Below are positions 16,570 to 24,381 of a DNA stretch of 33,217 bases, in pieces. The stretch's first letter is position 1. Each line of letters opens with the position of its first letter. Under the pieces are notes generated by a model that had not been told where the DNA came from, did no database searches, and saw only the letters and a list, made by a program, of their open reading frames with translations. The stretch is from Candidatus Methylumidiphilus alinenensis (GTDB lineage: Bacteria > Pseudomonadota > Gammaproteobacteria > Methylococcales > Methylococcaceae), in NCBI GenBank assembly GCA_003242955.1, contig QJPH01000401.1, positions 1 through 33,217 of the forward strand. The letters run 5' to 3'. Both the position numbers and the translations under genes were made by a program.

Positions 16570-16877
16570 AACACGCTCCTCGCTAAAAAAGTAAGGTAAA
16601 AAGGATTTAGGCTTGAGTTTTTTAGTTTTGATTTGTTCAGATTTTTCAATCCGTAAAGTAAAACTCATACTCCAAATCAGAGCAATTAAGATGCAGTAAG
16701 GACGAACCCGCATCATGCCAAATGGGTACAAAAAACGGACAATGAATGTGGATGCGCTTGCAGGGAACCCTAGCCGAAAACCCGCTTATTTGGGGCAAAT
16801 ACTGTTGTCTTGGCACTGCCTTGAACTGCTTTCCGATACCATTTGACCACAAGACCCCAAACCCACCTACGCACACC

Positions 16878-16964
16878 GCCTAACATTGGCTTCAGCTGCC
16901 GACCAAAGTGGTGCAAGGGAGGCAAGCGGCACTTTGACCGGTTGGCTGGAGGCACTCGTTAGGC
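16878..16964. other. attC-like (integron cassette recombination) site
   Basis: GCCTAAC (16878-16884) and GTTAGGC (16958-16964) match the inverse-core and core consensus of integron attC sites. The 73 bases between form an imperfect palindrome: CTTCAGCTGCCG and CAAAGTGG on the left pair, with bulges, to CACTTTGACCGG and GGCTGGAGG on the right. The 87-base length suits an attC. It follows the stop of the minus-strand gene 17005-17394 at about 40 bases, the usual gene-then-attC order. No integrase is in the window. The rest of 16570-17004 shows no gene. Confidence 0.45.
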
Positions 16965-17004
16965 TAACTTCATCCAAATACAAGTGAGCACTGGCCTCAT
17001 AATC

Positions 17005-17394
17005 CTATACCAACGCTTGCACAGCACAGGCGGTAAGTTCATAATTCCCGTGAGAATCACCCGTCAAGACTATGGCTACGTCGATCTTGTCCCCGCCAGG
17101 ATTATAGCCAGATATGGCATTCTTCTGTTCCCATTTTCTGCCTTTGCAGTAATACATCACATGATCAGCATGGTCATCGGCCCAAAAACTGAAAATAGGG
17201 GTATTTTCAAGTTGAAGTTCCATGTGATGCCCCTCAAAGTACTCTGCTGGATCGCTATTATCAGGTATAGCGAAATGCACCTTCGTTGTGAACATGGATT
17301 GTGGAGGCAGTGTTTTGTTGTGTCCAAGATTCTCGCTATTTAAGAAGCGAATGGTTTCATGTGTTTTGTTGTATAAAGCGACAAGGTACTTCAT
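17005..17394 (-). CDS. Hypothetical protein, possible cassette gene
   Basis: This 129-residue protein is one I do not recognise. ATG 17394 has GGAG eight bases upstream. There is no signal peptide or membrane segment. The sequence looks like a beta-rich single domain (MKYLVALYNKTHETIRFLNS, later YELTACAVQALV) with several His and Asp residues in the middle (EGHHMELQ, ADDHADHVMYY) that could bind a metal. It is directly followed on its own strand by the attC-like site, so it may be a gene cassette. About 630 bases upstream of it (17395-18030) contain no gene. Confidence 0.6.
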   Translation of the reverse strand: MKYLVALYNKTHETIRFLNSENLGHNKTLPPQSMFTTKVHFAIPDNSDPAEYFEGHHMELQLENTPIFSFWADDHADHVMYYCKGRKWEQKNAISGYNPGGDKIDVAIVLTGDSHGNYELTACAVQALV

Positions 17395-17880
17395 GGCTAT
17401 ACTCCACTTATTTATTTCGTGACTTGGCTCCGATTATTCTTCGGAGCTTGACAAGGTCAAGGAATTTCTATTACGCATTACCTGACCTACCCAGAAACAA
17501 ACCTGTCATATTAGGGTTCTAGAATCATCATTCTGCTCCCCTGATAATCTCTAATTTATCAATGACAGTCGCAGAAAAAACGCTCCGCTAAAAAATCAAC
17601 ACACCTTGGTTCGCAAAACCTTGAGTCGTCATAGCGAAGGAAAGGAAAAGTACACACTTTCAAGTAAAATTTAAGCATAGAAAACTATATATTTCAACTG
17701 AGTATTTTAGTATTAAATACAGCATTTTAAACCCAAAGGCAGTTAACCCGGACCATGCAAATGTCCATATAGCCGTTGTTTGTATTTAAAGTAAATATCA
17801 CTCAATCAGTACCGAGACATCAATGGGTCTGACTCAATTGATTTTGACGCTGAGCTTGCCGCGCATCGCAACCCGCCAAA

Positions 17881-17950
17881 GGTGTGATTAAAAAAATGAT
17901 GCGGGTGTGCAAGTATGTATTGGTTCGTGCGCATCAATTTTAATGCACCC
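17881..17950. mobile_element. MITE family 2, short diverged copy
   Basis: The ends GGTGTGATTAAA and TTTTAATGCACCC match the family at 24251-24381 and 29574-29841, as do the inner TGATGC and GTGCAAG. The flanks show CCCGCCAAA (17872-17880) and ACCGCCAAA (17951-17959), a 9-bp direct repeat with one mismatch. It sits in the gene-free A+T-rich interval 17395-18030, where I see nothing else. Confidence 0.6.
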
Positions 17951-18030
17951 ACCGCCAAACTACTCCTTGCCAAGGCGCAACGGCAGTCATATAGTAAGGT
18001 AGTAATGCAACACTTACCGAGGCAGACCAG

Positions 18031-18252
18031 ATGACTGCAATAGCCAAAATCACTACAAAAGGCCAAACTACCATCCCGTAGGATATACGCGCCGCGCTGC
18101 ATTTAGGACTCGGCGATTTGATCGCATGGGAAATGATTGACGATGGAACCGCCCGCGTCCAACCGCTGGACATTTAGTATCTACGCGCCGTAGAAGGAAC
18201 ACTCTCCGAATGGGCAGGTAAGGCCGATGAGGAGGCTTACCGTGACCTTTGA
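18031..18252 (+). pseudogene. AbrB/MazE-like antitoxin remnant with two stops
   Basis: Reading from ATG 18031 gives MTAIAKITTKGQTTIP, stop, DIRAALHLGLGDLIAWEMID and on to VQPLDI, stop, YLRAVEGTLSEWAGKADEEA. KITTKGQTTIP is the SpoVT/AbrB swapped-hairpin DNA-binding signature. The two in-frame TAG codons (18079 and 18175) each look like a single substitution, since the reading frame stays intact on both sides. The 3' end overlaps the start of a truncated toxin frame. I take it as a dead antitoxin; an amber-suppressing host would be the only alternative. Confidence 0.75.
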
Positions 18253-18370
18253 GCGATTTACTGTGGCGCGAGTCCAGTTTCCGTTCACCGACCGCTCGGC
18301 GACGAAAAACCGTCCCGCGCTGATTATTTGGGGATTTGCCCGTAATGATTCTATCCGAAACCCCGCTTGA
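18242..18370 (+). pseudogene. PemK/MazF-like toxin remnant, truncated
   Basis: From GTG 18242, overlapping the antitoxin end, the frame reads VTFERFTVARVQFPFTDR and then SATKNRPALII, a good match to the N-terminus of PemK/MazF-type RNase toxins. Homology stops near 18325, and the frame closes at 18370 after unrelated residues. Most of the toxin, including its catalytic core, is gone. The recD start codon (18345) lies inside the fragment's tail, so the deletion joint fell just before recD. Confidence 0.65.
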
Positions 18371-20204
18371 CCGTCAGTTCGCCGCTTGCATGAGGCGCTT
18401 CGATCCTGCCATGGAACCTTGCGTGGAATGGGCCGCAAGGCTGGCCAGCCATGCGGTGGGCGAGGGTCACGTCTGCCTCGATTTGCGCACTTGGGCCGGT
18501 CGGGAAGTTAGCCCCAGTTTGCGCCTGCCGTCTCTTCCGGCATGGAAACAGTCGCTTTTCTCCAGCCCCGTCGTGGGCAAGCCGGGGGAATTCAAACCGC
18601 TGATTGTCGAGGGGGATTGGCTTTATCTTGCACGTTATTGGCGGTATGAGAAAAAGGTGGCGGAAAACCTCTTGGCCAAGGCGGGGGAGGTCTGCGGTGA
18701 GATTGACTTGGTCCGCCTTGCGTCTGACCTGGATAGTTTGTTTGCCCATAATAGGGATCAATGCCCGGACTGGCAAAAAGCTGCCGCTGCCATTGCCGTG
18801 CAGCGCCGGTTCTGCGTCATTTCGGGGGGGCCTGGAACTGGCAAGACCACCACGGTGGTACGAATCCTCGCCGCCCTGCAATCTCAAGCCAATGGTGGAT
18901 TGCGCATCGCTCTCGCCGCCCCAACTGGCAAAGCCGCCGCCAGAATGCAAGATTCCATCCGGGTGCAAAAGCATAAACTAGATTTACCAGCAGCCATTGT
19001 CAACTCGATACCGGAATCCGCCTCCACCTTGCACCGATTATTGGGTTCCAAGCCGGATTCAGTGTATTTTCGCCATAACCGGGACAACCCCCTGCCTGTG
19101 GATGTCGTTGTCGTGGACGAGTCATCAATGATCGATTTGGCATTGTTATCCAAGCTGTTGGATGCTCTGCCGTCTAAGGCCAGGCTTATCATGCTGGGCG
19201 ACAAGGACCAACTGGCTGCCGTTGAAGCGGGTGCGGTGTTTGGCGACCTCTGCGCCGGGCGGGGTTTGAGCGCTGAATTGATGTTACGCGAACGTAAAGG
19301 CCGTAGCCCGGATGGAGCCGCTTGCGGCGCAATCCGGGAGAACGTGGCCACAAACCCGGATTGCGCCGCAAGCGGCTCCATCCGGGCTACACTACAAGTG
19401 GCGGCCGTGGAAAATGAAAAGTGTGCTTTTTCGCCGATCAGCGATTGTATCGCATTGTTAAAGCACAGCCATCGCTTTGGGTCCGGTAGCGGCATCGGCG
19501 AGTTGGCGCGGCGGGTAAACGATGCGGAAGATACTGATGCGGCGCTGGAATTATTGTCGGAAGGGGGATGGTCCGATATCGCATGGCGTGCGCATTTCGA
19601 TGACGCCGCTTTGTTGGAGAAAATGGACGCAGGTTATAAGGATTATTTCGACAAGGTGGACGGTGGGGCAGGGAGTGAAGCGATGGCGGCGTTCAATCGC
19701 TTCCGTGTGCTTGCCGCCCATCATGCGGGTCCATCTAGCGCGTCTTCGACCAATCGTGCATTTGAGGCGTTAATTCGCGAACGCCTGCGAGTTCCACAAT
19801 ACGAGCATTGGTATGCGGGCAGGCCCGTGATTATGATGCGTAATGATTATGGCCTTAGAGTGTTTAACGGGGATGTGGGCATCTGTTTGAGGGTGGATGG
19901 CGAACTGCGTGTCTGCTTCGAGGATGGTGAGGGCGCTTTGCGCAGCATTGCCCCCGCCCGTTTGCCTGAGCATGAGCCTGTCTACGCCATGACCGTCCAT
20001 AAGAGCCAAGGGTCGGAGTTTGATGAGGCTGTTTTGTTACTCCCGGAAACTATCTCCCCGGTGTTGAGCCGCGCTTTGGTATACACCGCCATCACCCGCG
20101 CCAAAAGTCGCGCTGAAATTTGGGGTGGGCAAGACATCTTGTCCGCTGCTATCAAAAATGCGCCGGAACGCAGTTCAGGTTTGAAGGAGAGGCTTTGGGG
20201 GTGA
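18345..20204 (+). CDS. recD: RecBCD exonuclease subunit alpha (RecD)
   Basis: This is a 619-residue superfamily 1B 5'-3' helicase, the fast motor of RecBCD in end processing and Chi recognition. Motifs are in order: Walker A GGPGTGKTTT, AAPTGKAAARM, Walker B VVVDESSMID, LIMLGDKDQLAAVEAGAVFGD, SHRFGSGSGIGELARRVN, AMTVHKSQGSEFDEAVLLLP and ALVYTAITRAK. All helicase motifs appear intact. An 88-bp palindrome with perfect 36-bp arms (19303-19390) is carried in frame, adding about 30 residues (near 320-349) before SHRFGS. ATG 18345 has GGGGA ten bases upstream. recB and recC, which usually lie directly upstream, are absent; dead toxin-antitoxin remnants are there instead. Confidence 0.9.
   Translation: MILSETPLDRQFAACMRRFDPAMEPCVEWAARLASHAVGEGHVCLDLRTWAGREVSPSLRLPSLPAWKQSLFSSPVVGKPGEFKPLIVEGDWLYLARYWRYEKKVAENLLAKAGEVCGEIDLVRLASDLDSLFAHNRDQCPDWQKAAAAIAVQRRFCVISGGPGTGKTTTVVRILAALQSQANGGLRIALAAPTGKAAARMQDSIRVQKHKLDLPAAIVNSIPESASTLHRLLGSKPDSVYFRHNRDNPLPVDVVVVDESSMIDLALLSKLLDALPSKARLIMLGDKDQLAAVEAGAVFGDLCAGRGLSAELMLRERKGRSPDGAACGAIRENVATNPDCAASGSIRATLQVAAVENEKCAFSPISDCIALLKHSHRFGSGSGIGELARRVNDAEDTDAALELLSEGGWSDIAWRAHFDDAALLEKMDAGYKDYFDKVDGGAGSEAMAAFNRFRVLAAHHAGPSSASSTNRAFEALIRERLRVPQYEHWYAGRPVIMMRNDYGLRVFNGDVGICLRVDGELRVCFEDGEGALRSIAPARLPEHEPVYAMTVHKSQGSEFDEAVLLLPETISPVLSRALVYTAITRAKSRAEIWGGQDILSAAIKNAPERSSGLKERLWG
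19303..19390. repeat. Perfect 36-bp-arm palindrome inside recD
   Basis: Two arms of 36 bases (19303-19338 and 19355-19390), beginning GTAGCCCGGATGGAGCC and ending with its exact complement, enclose a 16-base loop. Such palindromes are usually intergenic. Here it is read through in frame between the GDLCAG region and SHRFGS of RecD. No target duplication was recognisable. Confidence 0.85.
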
Positions 20205-20335
20205 GGCCGACCGACTCGGTTTTGGAAACCGAATCGGCCTTCGGCGGTCCCTTAGGCGGTGCTTCCAGTGAGGTCACCGAACTAAGGGAACCCTTCAAAG
20301 ACTGACTTTGTCTTAAAAGCGTACCGCCTTTATTT
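20205..20335 (+). terminator. Structured 3' region of recD with U-rich end
   Basis: A hairpin CCGACTCGGTTT-TGG-AAACCGAATCGG (20211-20237) follows the recD stop. Then AGGCGGT (20254-20260) can pair with ACCGCCT (20323-20329), directly before TTATTTTTT. TCCCTTAG and CTAAGGGA pair inside. It may be a terminator, or a small structured RNA. Confidence 0.4.
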
Positions 20336-20364
20336 TTTGATTTGTATATATTTTTATAAATAAA

Positions 20365-20449
20365 GGTAATATTACCGTTTATTGTTTCATAATAAGAAAC
20401 ATTTCAAGCAAAGACTTTTCATTGAAATCAGCAGTCACAGTATTATATT
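20365..20449 (+). promoter_or_regulatory. Promoter and palindromic operators of the hydroxylase gene
   Basis: TTGAAA (20422-20427) and TATATT (20444-20449) lie 16 bases apart and about 55 bases before the next ATG. Upstream are a perfect 12-bp palindrome GGTAATATTACC (20365-20376) and an inverted repeat GTTTC-N7-GAAAC (20384-20400). The whole interval is very A+T-rich. Confidence 0.45.
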
Positions 20450-20503
20450 AGTTACCAATGTCGATAGACGGAAGTAATGTTTGAATTAGGAGGATAAGTC
20501 TCT

Positions 20504-21517
20504 ATGCTGAATTTTGACCATAAATCTCTTGCATCCTTGGTTGACCCTGCTTGGTGGGGGCTAAACGCCAGTGATTTGCGCAGTGTTGCCATCCTTTTGG
20601 TCTTTTCTTTGTTGTTAGCGCTTGAAACCCTTGGCGGCTATCGAAAAGCCCCGAACAGCACGACGCGGCAATCCTATTTTAGCAATCTAGGCACTTTCAT
20701 CATGAACGATACTTTAATGTCGTTGATGTCGGTTTCGGCGCTTTTTGTGGTTGCCGAGAAGCTTGGGCATTGGGGGTTGCTGCATAAAGTTCCTGACCCG
20801 ATGCTGAAGACTGTGCTGTCTTTTCTTGCGTTGGACCTGACCTTGTATCTTTGGCACCGGCTTAATCATACTTTTGATTGCCTGTGGATGTTCCATAAAG
20901 TGCATCACAGCGACCCGACGATGAATGTCAGCACGGCATTCCGCCTGCATTTTGTTGAGGTTGTTCTGACGGCGGTGGTCAAATCGGTATTCATCGTGGT
21001 AATGGGGGTTCAATCAGCGGTTGTGTTGGCCAACGAGGCAATCATCACTTTAATGATTATGTTCCATCATGCCAATATCCGGTTTTCGGCGGAGTTGTGG
21101 CTGTCCAAGGTTTTTATCATTCCATCCTTGCATCGTGTGCATCACTCGCCCTTGCGCAAGGAGCATGACAATAATTATGGTGCCGTATTTTCTTTTTGGG
21201 ACCGGCTGTTTGGCTCTTTTACCGAAACAGAGCCGGCCAAAATCGGCTTGGCATCCGTTCCGGGGATGGGTATGCTCGAACTGGTCAAGTACGGTTTGAG
21301 CAAAAATTGGATTCCAAGCCCGCTACCGGCGTTCAGCGCCAGTCGGAAGTTAGTGGAAAAAATGATAGCCGAAGCTGCCTATTACCGTGCAAAAGAACGC
21401 GGTTTCGCGCCGGGATATGACTTCATTGACTGGCTGGAGGCAGAAAAGGAGATAAAGTCTCGGCTGTGGCAGGGCAAGAAAAGGAAATCTCAGCATTTAT
21501 TTAAGCTCTGTTGCTGA
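20504..21517 (+). CDS. Membrane fatty acid hydroxylase / sterol desaturase family protein
   Basis: This 337-residue integral membrane protein belongs to the di-iron oxygenases that hydroxylate or desaturate lipids. The histidine clusters are present: HRLNH (118-122), HKVHH (131-135), HH (188-189), HRVHH (210-214), then HDNNYG, where such enzymes bind two irons. Hydrophobic segments lie at about 27-45, 70-85, 103-117 and 155-190. The substrate cannot be told from sequence; sterols, hopanoids, carotenoids or acyl chains are all possible. GGAGG precedes the ATG by about ten bases. Its last 21 bases overlap the 3' end of the convergent cinA. Confidence 0.88.
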   Translation: MLNFDHKSLASLVDPAWWGLNASDLRSVAILLVFSLLLALETLGGYRKAPNSTTRQSYFSNLGTFIMNDTLMSLMSVSALFVVAEKLGHWGLLHKVPDPMLKTVLSFLALDLTLYLWHRLNHTFDCLWMFHKVHHSDPTMNVSTAFRLHFVEVVLTAVVKSVFIVVMGVQSAVVLANEAIITLMIMFHHANIRFSAELWLSKVFIIPSLHRVHHSPLRKEHDNNYGAVFSFWDRLFGSFTETEPAKIGLASVPGMGMLELVKYGLSKNWIPSPLPAFSASRKLVEKMIAEAAYYRAKERGFAPGYDFIDWLEAEKEIKSRLWQGKKRKSQHLFKLCC

Positions 21518-22663
21518 TAGCGCTCTTTTCAAGGCATCCAGAGCCAGGTTGGCCGACCATTCAGGTGCCAAGGCGGGGTGGCCACCAAAGCCGCGCCGCC
21601 ATTGGTCATTGACATTGGCATTCCATAGCCCGACTCCCAGTTGAGTTTCCTTGCCATTGGTATCAACCACACAGGACAAGCCCCAATCGGCATGTGCCTC
21701 GATAGTGGCTTGTAAGGCCAGTTCGGTAAGGTCGGTTGTGATTGACATGGCTATGGTTTTTCCAACAGTGAAGGCGGTCTTGCCGTGTTCGCACAAGGAT
21801 AATTTGCCTGACAAGCGCCCACCGGTGCCGCTTTCCACGATTGCCAAAGTCTCGCCCCGTCGCGCCAACTCGGCCAGTACCACGCCTTCCAAGGTTTCTT
21901 GGTCGGACCCGAAAACAAGTTCCCCTAAGCGTTCGCGAATGCTGGCCTCCACTGGGGCAATCAGGCTGTCCGCTGCGTCTTCGTGGGTGGCGCTTGCGGT
22001 AATGCGAATGACGATAATGCCAGAATGGGCATTCAGCCCCACCGCCGGATTTTCCAGCTTTTCCAAATCGCCCACTTGCGCATCGACTTGGCTTTCGCCT
22101 ATGCCCGATACTTTCAATGCACGGCTTTTGATAATCCCTGTCAGATTAAAACGTTGCCGTAAGAATGGCAGTACCGAGTGGTCCATCAAATAGTCCATTT
22201 CGCTGGGCACCCCCGGCAGGCTTATGGCTACCCGCCCGTTTTGTTCGACGATGAAAGAGGGTGCTGTGCCGACCGGATTTTCAATGGCAATCGAGCCTTC
22301 TGGGCGGAATGCCTGTTGCCGGTTGTTCTCGGTCATCGTTCGCCGCCAGCGCCGAAAGCGATCCTCAATCTGCGCCAAAGAGACTTCGTCGAATATCAGC
22401 GCACGGCCTGTAGCCTGCGCCATGGCCTCGCGGGTCAAATCATCCACGGTTGGGCCCAAGCCCCCGGTGGTGATGACGACATCCGAACGGCCAAGTCCTT
22501 GTTGTATGGCTGCAATCATCCGATCCAGGTTATCGCCCACGGTGGAGGTATAAAAAAGCGGCATGCCGATGCTTTGCAGCTTTTTAGCGATGGCGGCGGA
22601 GTTGGTGTCGATTATCTCGCCGAGGAGGATTTCGCTACCTATGGTGATGATTTCAGCGTGCAT
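21497..22663 (-). CDS. cinA: CinA-like protein (competence/damage-inducible family)
   Basis: This 388-residue protein has the CinA layout. The N-terminal COG1058 domain begins HAEIITIGSEILLGEIIDTN, with TTGGLGPTVDDLTREA and LPGVPSEM. The C-terminal domain is of the nicotinamide-nucleotide amidohydrolase (PncC) type, acting in pyridine nucleotide salvage. The usual AESCTGG signature reads VESGTGGRLSGKL, with Gly in place of Cys; the Ser is kept. The rest of that domain (KTIAMSITTDLTELALQATI) is also diverged, so its activity is doubtful. ATG 22663 is chosen because homology starts there. A MITE lies ten bases upstream of the start. Confidence 0.85.
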   Translation of the reverse strand: MHAEIITIGSEILLGEIIDTNSAAIAKKLQSIGMPLFYTSTVGDNLDRMIAAIQQGLGRSDVVITTGGLGPTVDDLTREAMAQATGRALIFDEVSLAQIEDRFRRWRRTMTENNRQQAFRPEGSIAIENPVGTAPSFIVEQNGRVAISLPGVPSEMDYLMDHSVLPFLRQRFNLTGIIKSRALKVSGIGESQVDAQVGDLEKLENPAVGLNAHSGIIVIRITASATHEDAADSLIAPVEASIRERLGELVFGSDQETLEGVVLAELARRGETLAIVESGTGGRLSGKLSLCEHGKTAFTVGKTIAMSITTDLTELALQATIEAHADWGLSCVVDTNGKETQLGVGLWNANVNDQWRRGFGGHPALAPEWSANLALDALKRALSATELK

Positions 22664-22672
22664 ATAGGTTTT

Positions 22673-22871
22673 CCTGGTTAGCAAGATTGTTCAGTCAAAT
22701 CATAACACCTAGCCGTAATCGTCATTCCGGCAGGGATTGCCGGAATCCAGTCGCCATGGAGGGCAATCTAGATTCACCTCCCTGTGTTCTGGATACCGGC
22801 GAACCCTCGCTTCGCTCTCCCTGCCGGTATGACGGACAGATTGGTTTAGCGGAAGAAGCTTCCTAATCAGG
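22673..22871. mobile_element. MITE family 1, copy B, directly upstream of cinA
   Basis: This 199-bp element is in reverse orientation to copy A. An exact 8-bp duplication, TAGGTTTT, lies at 22665-22672 and 22872-22879. On the minus strand its terminus CCAGG joins the duplication to give AGGAAAAC before the cinA ATG, so the insertion supplies or rebuilds the ribosome-binding region. A GCTTCGCTCTCC-type extension lengthens one inner arm compared with copies A and C. Confidence 0.85.
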
Positions 22872-22898
22872 TAGGTTTTTAACATCAGAAAAATTTAG

Positions 22899-23987
22899 CT
22901 AGGTGGACCGAATTACCCTGACCACTTCCCGCACCTGCTCATCGGTCAATTCTGGATACATCGGCAGCGACAAGCACCGCGCCGCCACAGCTTCCGTCGC
23001 GGGTAGGCCAAGCCCGGCGCAATACTCCGCAAACACCTTTTGTTGATGCAAAGGTACGGGATAATAAATTGCACAGGCGATATTGGCCTGTTGCAGCGCG
23101 GCCATGATCGCATCGCGCTGGTCGCTGAGTAGCGTATATTGATGATAGACATGGATGCCGATGCCGTCTTCGTAAGGAGTCTCCAACGGCAGGCCGGCCA
23201 GCAGTTGCGAATAAAGGTGCGCGGCGTGGCGGCGGCCCGCGTTGAATTGTTCGATGCGCTTTAACTTGACCCGCAAAATAACCGCCTGCAATTCGTCCAA
23301 ACGGCTATTGAAGCCAATCACATCATGGTAATAGCGTACTTCCGAACCGTGGTTGCGCAGCACCTTGACTTGCTGGGCGATGTCATCGGAATGGGTCATG
23401 AGCATTCCCCCATCCCCGTATGCCCCTAGGTTTTTGCTGGGAAAAAAGCTGGTTCCGCCAACCAACCCCATGCTACCGGTTTGCTTGCCATCGATGGACG
23501 CACCGAAAGACTGGGCGCAATCTTCAATGATTTTTAGCCCGTGTCGGTCTGCCACCGCCCGAATGCCTGCCATGTCGCACGGCTGGCCGAACAAATGCAC
23601 CGGCATGATGGCTTTTGTCCGCGGAGTGATGGCTGCTTCGATAGACTCGGGGGTGATGTTGAAGGTGCGCGGGTCAATATCGACAAACACCGGCTTGGCG
23701 CGTACATAGCAGATGGCTTCCGCCGTGGCGATGAAGGTAAACGCGGAGGTGATGACCTCATCGTCGTCGCCTATGCCCACTGCGATCAAGGCCATATGTA
23801 AGGCCTCGGTGCCATTGGCGACAGCGATGGCGTGTTTTACACCTAGGTAGTCCGCAGCCTCCTTCTCGAAAGCCTGCACATTCGGACCCATCACAAAGGC
23901 GGTGTTTTCCAGTGCGGCAAGCAAACCAGCGTCGATTTCGTCTTTCAGCAAGGCGTATTGGGTTTTCAAATCAACCATGGGGATCAT
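22899..23987 (-). CDS. DegT/DnrJ/EryC1/StrS-family sugar aminotransferase
   Basis: This 362-residue PLP enzyme typically aminates nucleotide-linked keto-sugars for LPS, capsule or glycan synthesis. Motifs: IPMVDLKTQY at the start, VANGTEALHMAL, PVHLFGQPCDM, IEDCAQSFGA and the PLP lysine in FFPSKNLGAYGDGGM. It ends with PMYPELTDEQV, a usual family ending. Start ATG 23987 fits the family N-terminus but has a weak ribosome-binding site. There are no other sugar-biosynthesis genes next to it; MITE family 1 copies flank it on both sides (22673-22871 and 24034-24198), which could help it move or recombine. The exact sugar substrate cannot be stated. Confidence 0.9.
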   Translation of the reverse strand: MIPMVDLKTQYALLKDEIDAGLLAALENTAFVMGPNVQAFEKEAADYLGVKHAIAVANGTEALHMALIAVGIGDDDEVITSAFTFIATAEAICYVRAKPVFVDIDPRTFNITPESIEAAITPRTKAIMPVHLFGQPCDMAGIRAVADRHGLKIIEDCAQSFGASIDGKQTGSMGLVGGTSFFPSKNLGAYGDGGMLMTHSDDIAQQVKVLRNHGSEVRYYHDVIGFNSRLDELQAVILRVKLKRIEQFNAGRRHAAHLYSQLLAGLPLETPYEDGIGIHVYHQYTLLSDQRDAIMAALQQANIACAIYYPVPLHQQKVFAEYCAGLGLPATEAVAARCLSLPMYPELTDEQVREVVRVIRST

Positions 23988-24033
23988 GAGTTTTGGGATT
24001 CCTATGAGTTTTCGGCAATCAGATAAGCTTTAT

Positions 24034-24198
24034 CCTAATTAGGAATATGCTTCAGCTATTCCGTCATTCCGGCAGGGATTGCCGGAATCCAGTCGCCATG
24101 GAGGGCAATCCAGATTCACCTCCCTGTGTTCTGGATACCGGCAATCCCTGCCGGTATGACGTTCATGTCGGTTTAGCTGAAGATACTTCCTAATCAGG
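24034..24198. mobile_element. MITE family 1, copy C
   Basis: This 165-bp element has ends CCTAATTAGGAAT and CCTAATCAGG. An exact 8-bp duplication, AGCTTTAT, lies at 24026-24033 and 24199-24206. It has the same internal palindromes as copies A and B. It lies upstream of the DegT-type gene. Confidence 0.87.
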
Positions 24199-24250
24199 AG
24201 CTTTATTATAAGCGGATGTTACGCATCACTGCACATAGACTGTTGTAGGC

Positions 24251-24381
24251 GGGTGCGATTAAATGTGATGCTGGAGTGCAAGGCTTGCCTTGCGAGGGCA
24301 TGTGCAGGCAAGGCAAGCCCTGCGCTCCCGACGTAATTTCAAACGCTGCCCAACTAGTTTGGATCACTTTTAATCGCACCC
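24251..24381. mobile_element. MITE family 2, copy fused to the 3' end of the PNKP-like gene
   Basis: This 131-bp element has inverted ends GGGTGCGATTAAA and TTTAATCGCACCC. An exact 9-bp duplication, GTTGTAGGC, lies at 24242-24250 and 24382-24390. Inside is a palindrome GCAAGGCTTGCCTTGC. The final codons and stop of the minus-strand kinase-phosphatase gene lie within it. Confidence 0.87.

Noticed and set aside
17395-17880. A small gene or RNA in the A+T-rich interval before the toxin-antitoxin remnants
   Set aside because: Stops are dense in all frames and I saw no stable hairpin or promoter pair worth reporting.
24216-24235. GGATGTTACGCATCACTG as another copy of the GTTACGCA family
   Set aside because: Only one end-like sequence is present, without a partner or duplication; it may be a chance match or a decayed end.
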